The translations under genes were made by a program, and so were the position numbers. Shown here one piece after another: positions 59,360 through 64,000 of a stretch of 64,000 nt of DNA. Source of the DNA: Amycolatopsis balhimycina FH 1894 (GTDB lineage Bacteria > Actinomycetota > Actinomycetes > Mycobacteriales > Pseudonocardiaceae). The stretch's first letter is position 1. The number at the start of each line of letters is the position of its first letter. The stretch lies in assembly GCF_000384295.1 (NCBI RefSeq), contig NZ_KB913037.1, positions 1,531,975-1,595,974 on the forward strand. The letters are read 5' to 3'. Below the pieces are notes generated by a model that had not been told where the DNA came from, made no database searches, and saw only the letters and a list, made by a program, of their open reading frames with translations.

Positions 59360-60868
59360 GTGCGTTCGACACCCCGGCTCTTCGCCGCGCTTGCCCTCGT
59401 CCCGTTACTGGGCGGCTGTTTCGCCGCCGGCAGCACCTCGGCCACGGACCCGGCGGCCGGCCGGCTGCGGGTCGCCTTGGCGGTGCCGCCGGCGCAGGCG
59501 CTGTCCCCGTACAGCAACGACGCCACCGTGCTGGGCAAGCTGTCCGTGGCCGAAGGACTCACGGCGCTGGATCGGGACGGAGCCGCCGCCCCCGCGCTGG
59601 CGACCTCCTGGACCCGCCAGGACGCCACGACCTGGGTCTTCCGGTTGCGCGAGGCGAAGTTCCAGGACGGCACCGAATTCACCGCCAATTCCGTGGTCGC
59701 CGCACTCGGCCACGCCGGTGCGGCCAAGACCAGGCCCCGCGTCCTCAGCGACGTGACGCTGACCGCGAAGGCCGGCGACGCCGGCACCGTCACCATCACG
59801 ACGAAGACCGCCGACCCGGTGCTCCCGCTCAGGCTCGCCAGCCCCGCGCTGGGCATCTTCTCCCCGAAGGCGTACGCCGCGGACGGCACGGTCAGCCCGG
59901 TCGGCACCGGAACCGGTGCCTTCAAGATCACCCAGCTCACCGGGAAGACCCAGGCGACCCTGGAGCGCTTCGACGGCTACTGGGGCGGCAAGGCGAAGGC
60001 CGCCGGCATCGACGTGACCTGGATCGCCGACGGTACCGCCCGCACCAATGCCCTGCGCGCCCACGAAGCCGACATCGCCGAGTGGATCCCGACCGCCCAG
60101 GCGCCCCTGCTGGACCGGAACGTCCGGCACGAGGTGTCCTCCGTCCGGGCCGACAGCCTGATCCTCGACACCGCCGCCGGGATCTTCACCGACCCGGCGC
60201 TGCGGGCCGCCGCCCGCGGCGCCGTGGACGGCTCCGCCCTCGTCGGCTCGGTCTTCGGCGGCTACGCCGACGCCGCCCGGGGCCTGTTCGGGCCCGCCGT
60301 CTCCTGGGCGGCCGGTCAGCGCGTCGAGGTGAGCGGGCGGGCGCCGGCCGCGACCGTCGCGGAAACCCGGTCGAAGACCCAGGGCTGGACGCTGCGCCTG
60401 GCCACCTACACCAACCGCGCCGAACTGCCCGAAGCCGCGACCGTCGTGCAGCAGCAGCTGGAACGGGCCGGCTTCACCGTGCAGCAGGACGTCCGCGAGT
60501 ACACGCAGATGGAGACCGACCTCCTCGCCGGCAAGTACGACGCACTGATCTTGTCGCGGGTGACGCTCCTCGACACCGGTGACGCGGTCGCGTACCTCGC
60601 GAGCGACTACCTGAGCAACGGCGTCTACAACATCGCCGGGCTGAAGGACGCCGGGGTCGACCGGGCCGTCACGGCGGCCGCCGAGGAAGGCGACCCCGCG
60701 CTCCGGCGGCAGAAGATCATGCGGGCCGAGGCGGAGATCCTGCGCACCGACGCCGTGGTTCCGCTGGTCCACGAGAAGGTCGTGCAGGGCGTCAGCACCG
60801 GCGTGGAAGGCGTGGTCCTCGATCCGCGCGAGCGCTCGCTGATCACCCTCGACACGCGCCTGAAGTAG
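59360..60868 (+). CDS. ABC transporter binding lipoprotein (SBP_bac_5; peptide/nickel/chelate type)
   Basis: 502 residues from GTG 59360; lipobox LVPLLGGC at ~13-20. Family-5 pattern: YSNDATVLGKLSVAEGLTAL, WTRQDATTWVFRLREAKFQD, GTGAFKITQLTG, ERFDGYWGGKAKA, LPEAATVVQQQLERAGFTVQ. Captures an oligopeptide, nickel or metal-chelate ligand outside the cell. An iron-box-like element upstream suggests an iron- or metallophore-related ligand. Its stop shares a base with the GTG of the permease gene (TAGTG). Confidence 0.88.
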   Translation: MRSTPRLFAALALVPLLGGCFAAGSTSATDPAAGRLRVALAVPPAQALSPYSNDATVLGKLSVAEGLTALDRDGAAAPALATSWTRQDATTWVFRLREAKFQDGTEFTANSVVAALGHAGAAKTRPRVLSDVTLTAKAGDAGTVTITTKTADPVLPLRLASPALGIFSPKAYAADGTVSPVGTGTGAFKITQLTGKTQATLERFDGYWGGKAKAAGIDVTWIADGTARTNALRAHEADIAEWIPTAQAPLLDRNVRHEVSSVRADSLILDTAAGIFTDPALRAAARGAVDGSALVGSVFGGYADAARGLFGPAVSWAAGQRVEVSGRAPAATVAETRSKTQGWTLRLATYTNRAELPEAATVVQQQLERAGFTVQQDVREYTQMETDLLAGKYDALILSRVTLLDTGDAVAYLASDYLSNGVYNIAGLKDAGVDRAVTAAAEEGDPALRRQKIMRAEAEILRTDAVVPLVHEKVVQGVSTGVEGVVLDPRERSLITLDTRLK

Positions 60869-62610
60869 TGGCGGACGCATGGCGGGCGGGCGCGGGCCGG
60901 CTCGCCGCCGGCGGTGCCCTGCTGGCGGCCGTCGCCTTCCTGCCGTGGCTGTCCGGCAACGACCCCGCGCTGACGGTGCTGCGGGCCCGGTCCGCCGACC
61001 AGGCCCCCACCGGTGAGCAGCTGGCCGCGGTGCGGGAGCAGCTGGGCTTGACCCAAGGTCCGCTCAGCCACTTCGCGCACTGGCTCGGCGGGCTGCCACG
61101 CGGGGACGCGGGCACCTCCTGGGTCTCGGGCACACCGGTCCTGCCCCAGGTCATGAGCGCCCTGGGCGTCTCGGTCACGCTGATGCTCGCCACGCTCGTG
61201 GTCACGATCGCGGTGGCCGCGCTGGTCAGCGCCCGCACGCTGGTCCTCGGCTCCCGGCGGCTGCTGCGCGACCACGGCAGCGGCACGGTGGCCGCGTCGC
61301 TCGCCGCGCTGCCCAAGTTCCTGCTCGCCTCGCTGCTCGCCACCGTCTTCGGCGTGTGGCTGGGCTGGTTCCCACCGGGCGGCTGGACCGGGCCGGCGTC
61401 CATGGTGCTGCCCGCGCTCGCCCTCGGCGTACCGTCCGGTGCGGTGATCGGCGGGCTGATCGACCACGCCCTGCCCGCCACCTTCGGTGAGCCGTGGGTC
61501 CGGACCTGGCACGCTGCCGGGTTTCCGCCGGGCCGCTTGGTCCTGCCCGTTCTGCGCGGCGCGCTGGCCGGGGTGCTCCCGCAGCTGGTGCCCAGCGTGG
61601 TCGGCCTGGTCGGCGGCGCGGTCGCGGTGGAGAAGGTCTTCACCATCCCGGGGCTCGGCCGGCTCGCGCTGGACGCCGCCCTGGCCCAGGACCTCCCGCC
61701 GCTGCAGACCGCGACCCTGCTCTTGGCCCTGCTCGGCATCGCGGCCGGCCTGCTCGTCAAGGCCCTGCGCCGCCGGCTGTCCGGGCCGGCCCTGCGCGAC
61801 GGCGGGCTGGCCGCCGCACCCCCGCTCGCGCTCGGACGCCGTCGCTCCACCCGCTGGGTGCTCGGCGGCTGCCTGCTCGTCCTGCTCGCCGCCGGCCTCG
61901 CCGGGCTGCTCCGCGATCCGTCCCAAGTGGACACCGCGGCCCGCCTGCTGCCGCCCTCGGCGGCGCACCCGCTCGGCACGGACGCGCTCGGCCGCGACCT
62001 GCTGGCCCGCCTGGGGCACGGGGCGCTGCGCACGGCAGGCGTGGCGCTCGCCGTGACGGCGGCCGCCGTCGTCATCGGGGTACTGCTCGGCATGGCCGGC
62101 CCGGCCGGCGCCGGGCTGACCGAAGTGCTGTCGACGCTGCCGGCCGTGCTGGCCGGGCTGCTGACGACCGCCGTGACCGGACCGTCGGTGTGGGGCGCGG
62201 CGTGCGCGGTGTGCCTGGTCGGCTGGACTCCCTACGCCGCCCAGACCGCGGCGCTGCTCGAACAGGAACGAGCCACCGGCTACCTGCGAGCGTCGATCTC
62301 GTTCGGCGCGGGCCCGGTGCACCTGCTGCGTCACCACCTGCTGCCCGCGGTGCTGCCCGCCGTCGTCCGCAACGCGGTCCTGCGGCTGCCCACCACGATC
62401 CTGGTCCTGGCCTCCCTCGGGTTCCTCGGGCTGGGCGAGCAGCCACCCACCCCGGAATGGGGCCGGCTCCTCGCGGAGAACCAGCCGTACCTGGAGCTGG
62501 CGCCGTGGACCACCCTCGCGCCGGCTTCGGCACTCGTCCTGCTGTCCGTGCTCGCCGCGGCCGCTTCACCGCGCCGTGTGCCATCGCGAAAGCAGGTTCG
62601 CCGGGGCTAA
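60868..62610 (+). CDS. Fused DppB-DppC-like ABC permease
   Basis: 580 residues containing two BPD_transp_1 domains in one chain. The first (~1-305) has the DppB-like TGEQLAAVREQLGLTQGPLS, and VEKVFTIPGLGRLALDAALA. The second (~325-580) has the DppC-like HPLGTDALGRDLLARLGHGA, EQERATGYLRASISFGAGPV and LASLGFLGLGEQPPTPEWGR. These are normally two proteins. Partner of the lipoprotein directly upstream. No ATPase gene follows, so energy-coupling subunits must be encoded elsewhere. Confidence 0.9.
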   Translation: MADAWRAGAGRLAAGGALLAAVAFLPWLSGNDPALTVLRARSADQAPTGEQLAAVREQLGLTQGPLSHFAHWLGGLPRGDAGTSWVSGTPVLPQVMSALGVSVTLMLATLVVTIAVAALVSARTLVLGSRRLLRDHGSGTVAASLAALPKFLLASLLATVFGVWLGWFPPGGWTGPASMVLPALALGVPSGAVIGGLIDHALPATFGEPWVRTWHAAGFPPGRLVLPVLRGALAGVLPQLVPSVVGLVGGAVAVEKVFTIPGLGRLALDAALAQDLPPLQTATLLLALLGIAAGLLVKALRRRLSGPALRDGGLAAAPPLALGRRRSTRWVLGGCLLVLLAAGLAGLLRDPSQVDTAARLLPPSAAHPLGTDALGRDLLARLGHGALRTAGVALAVTAAAVVIGVLLGMAGPAGAGLTEVLSTLPAVLAGLLTTAVTGPSVWGAACAVCLVGWTPYAAQTAALLEQERATGYLRASISFGAGPVHLLRHHLLPAVLPAVVRNAVLRLPTTILVLASLGFLGLGEQPPTPEWGRLLAENQPYLELAPWTTLAPASALVLLSVLAAAASPRRVPSRKQVRRG

Positions 62611-62667
62611 GCTCGGATCGAACTCTCCGATGGTTACGGTCAGCGCGGCCCCAGGGAGCTTGACGAC

Positions 62668-63408
62668 GTGGTCGAAACACCCGACATCGTTCGCCCGCCC
62701 GCCGAGCTCAGTGCGGCCCTCGCGGCCATCGGCAGCGCGACGGCCAGCGGCGAGCTCAGCCGCATGGGCATCCGCAGCGCGTTCATCCGTGGTCCGGTTT
62801 CGGTCACCCCCGGCGTCCGCGTGGCCGGTCCGGCGCTGACGCTGCAGTTCCTGCCGAAACGGGAGGACCGCTACCCCGTCGACGAGTACGAAGAACCGGA
62901 GAAGCAGCTGCACCGGCACGTCATGTACCACGCCCAGCCCGGCGACATGATCGTCGTCGACGCGCGCGGCGACATGAGCAGCGGCGTGTTCGGCGAGATG
63001 ATGCTGACCTACTTCAAGGGCCGTGGCGGCGCCGGCGTGGTGATCGACGGGTGCCTGCGCGACATCGGCGAGGCCAAGCAGCTCGGCCTGGGGCTGTGGA
63101 TCCGGGGCGCCACCCCGAACTTCCACGCCCAGACCGGCATCGTCCCGGCCGCCGTCAACGTGCCGGTGGCGTGCGGTGGCACGCTCGTCGAGCCGGGCGA
63201 CATCGTCGTCGCCGACGACGACGGGGCGGTCGTCGTCCCGGTCAAGCTCGCCCCCGCCCTGCTGGCGGCCGCGCAGGAGCACGCGGAATGGGAGGAGTTC
63301 TCCCGGATCCGGCTGGCCGAGGGCGGCGACCTGCGGCGGTACTACCCGCTGTCGGACGAGGCCCGGCCCGAGTACGAACAGTGGCGTGCCGAACAAGGCC
63401 GGGACTGA
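62668..63408 (+). CDS. RraA / HMG-CHA aldolase-family protein
   Basis: 246 residues from GTG 62668. RraA-like fold: SELSRMG-like SGELSRMGIRSAFIRGPVSV, RVAGPALTLQF, PGDMIVVDARGDMSSGVFGE, GAGVVIDGCLRDIGEAKQLG, and VEPGDIVVADDDGAVVVPV. The G-x20-R-D motif (GCLRD) is the metal/pyruvate site of 4-hydroxy-4-methyl-2-oxoglutarate aldolases, so a class II pyruvate aldolase role is more likely than RNase regulation. 57 bp after the permease; converges on the next gene with 1 bp between stops. Confidence 0.87.
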   Translation: MVETPDIVRPPAELSAALAAIGSATASGELSRMGIRSAFIRGPVSVTPGVRVAGPALTLQFLPKREDRYPVDEYEEPEKQLHRHVMYHAQPGDMIVVDARGDMSSGVFGEMMLTYFKGRGGAGVVIDGCLRDIGEAKQLGLGLWIRGATPNFHAQTGIVPAAVNVPVACGGTLVEPGDIVVADDDGAVVVPVKLAPALLAAAQEHAEWEEFSRIRLAEGGDLRRYYPLSDEARPEYEQWRAEQGRD

Positions 63409-63409
63409 C

Positions 63410-64000
63410 TCATCCCTTCACGGCCCCCGCGGTGAGGCCCTCGGTCAGGAACCGCTGCCCGAACCCGTACATGAGCACGACCGGGATGCTGATCAGCAGC
63501 GAGGCCGCGGCCAGCTGCCCCTGCGGCACGACGTCGCCGAAGATCATCGACTGCATGCCGACGGGCAGCGTCTTGTAGTCGTTCTTGGTGATGAACACGA
63601 AGGCGAACAGGAACTCGTTCCACGCGTTGGTGAGCGTGAACAGCGCGACCGCGAGCAGGCCCGGCTTGGCCAGCGGCAGCACGATCCGCATGAACGCCCC
63701 GAACCGCGTGCAGCCGTCGACCAGCGCGGCCTCCTCGAGATCGGCCGGGATCGACTTGAAGTAGCCGACGAGCAGCCACGTCGCGAACGGCAGGGTGAAC
63801 GTGGGGTAGGCGAGCACGAGCGACCACAACGAGTCGTTGAGCCCGATCCCGCTCATCAGCTGGTACAGCGGGATGAACAGCAGCGCGCCCGGCATCACGT
63901 AGGTGAGCAGGATCGTCACCGTGAAGCTCTCCGAACCCCGGAACTTGAGCCGCGCCAGCGCATACCCGGCCAGCGCCGCGCAGACCAGGGCGATCGCGGT
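63410..64000 (-). CDS. Carbohydrate ABC transporter permease, MalG type (start outside window)
   Basis: The frame is open from the stop at 63410 to the right edge (197 codons), reading in from AGYALARLKFRG upstream. MalG features: YVMPGALLFIPLYQLMSGIG, SLVLAYPTFTLPFATWLLVG, and the EAA loop LEEAALVDGCTRFGAFMRIV, with the C-terminal FLTEGLTAGAVKG typical of the family. Inner-membrane half of a sugar importer; MalF-, MalE-like partners probably lie beyond the edge on the same strand. Confidence 0.95.
   Translation of the reverse strand, partial: TAIALVCAALAGYALARLKFRGSESFTVTILLTYVMPGALLFIPLYQLMSGIGLNDSLWSLVLAYPTFTLPFATWLLVGYFKSIPADLEEAALVDGCTRFGAFMRIVLPLAKPGLLAVALFTLTNAWNEFLFAFVFITKNDYKTLPVGMQSMIFGDVVPQGQLAAASLLISIPVVLMYGFGQRFLTEGLTAGAVKG

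Noticed and set aside
1..64000. CRISPR arrays, tRNA/rRNA genes, integrases or insertion sequences
   Set aside because: No regularly spaced repeats, no CCA-terminated cloverleaf and no transposase or integrase motif was seen on either strand.

Overview
The window is high-GC, densely coding DNA with strong G/C bias at third codon positions, GTG starts, mycothiol-era actinobacterial gene families (CadI-type metalloprotein, two-domain laccase, BTAD/NB-ARC regulator) and short intergenic palindromes built on TGAATG/CATTCA or ATGAAAG/CTTTCAT cores. This suggests a filamentous actinomycete, most likely Pseudonocardiales (Amycolatopsis-like); the genus is inferred. No rRNA, tRNA, CRISPR array or transposase was seen. 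It reads as a chromosomal region rich in catabolic and regulatory genes.

0-13.7 kb: a probable alcohol/ketone oxidation cassette (zinc alcohol dehydrogenase, Baeyer-Villiger monooxygenase, SMP-30-like beta-propeller, internally deleted MFS protein) is followed by a HEAT-repeat gene with a truncated MerR remnant, small hydrolase/reductase-type genes, an EamA exporter with its divergent LysR regulator, a MerR-P-loop kinase pair under a textbook 19-bp-spacer promoter, a secreted GH75 chitosanase-like enzyme behind a 19-bp palindrome, and a TetR regulator. 13.7-21.6 kb: divergent secreted alpha-L-rhamnosidases (GH78 and GH106) share an intergenic region with three LacI-type operators, so they probably form a rhamnose-glycan regulon. 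A DUF2278/lamin-tail protein follows.

21.6-31.1 kb: a NarL-type response regulator, the wreck of a second response regulator, a histidine kinase, a Na+/H+ antiporter, a large BTAD/NB-ARC regulator and a DrrAB-type ABC exporter. 31.2-38.2 kb is a potassium island: the five-gene chain smORF-kdpF-kdpA-kdpB-kdpC (mostly joined by ATGA/GTGA overlaps) is divergent from a KimA-like K+ importer, and the 400-bp divide carries 11-bp-phased TTGACG direct repeats. No kdpD/kdpE is visible. 38.2-42.8 kb holds a TetR/methyltransferase pair with twin operators, an ArsR/MFS pair, and an arsR-arsC / cadI metal(loid) resistance block.

42.9-57.6 kb is the most striking unit: ten co-oriented minus-strand genes running ROK repressor, RbsA-RbsC-RbsB-type sugar importer, Gfo/Idh/MocA oxidoreductase, two sugar isomerase/epimerase-like proteins, secreted two-domain laccase, a 1315-residue secreted ThuA / discoidin / PQQ-glucose-dehydrogenase-like / PKD / DUF1080 mosaic, and a secreted cupredoxin with four Ig-like repeats. 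The last two share an apparently unnamed ~80-residue two-cysteine domain. I infer a glycoside oxidation and import system of 3-keto-sugar type, with copper proteins as extracellular redox partners. 57.6-64 kb: a second ROK regulator, an iron-box-like site before a peptide/metal-chelate type binding lipoprotein and a fused DppB-DppC-like permease with no ATPase gene alongside, an RraA-like protein, and a MalG-type permease cut by the window edge.
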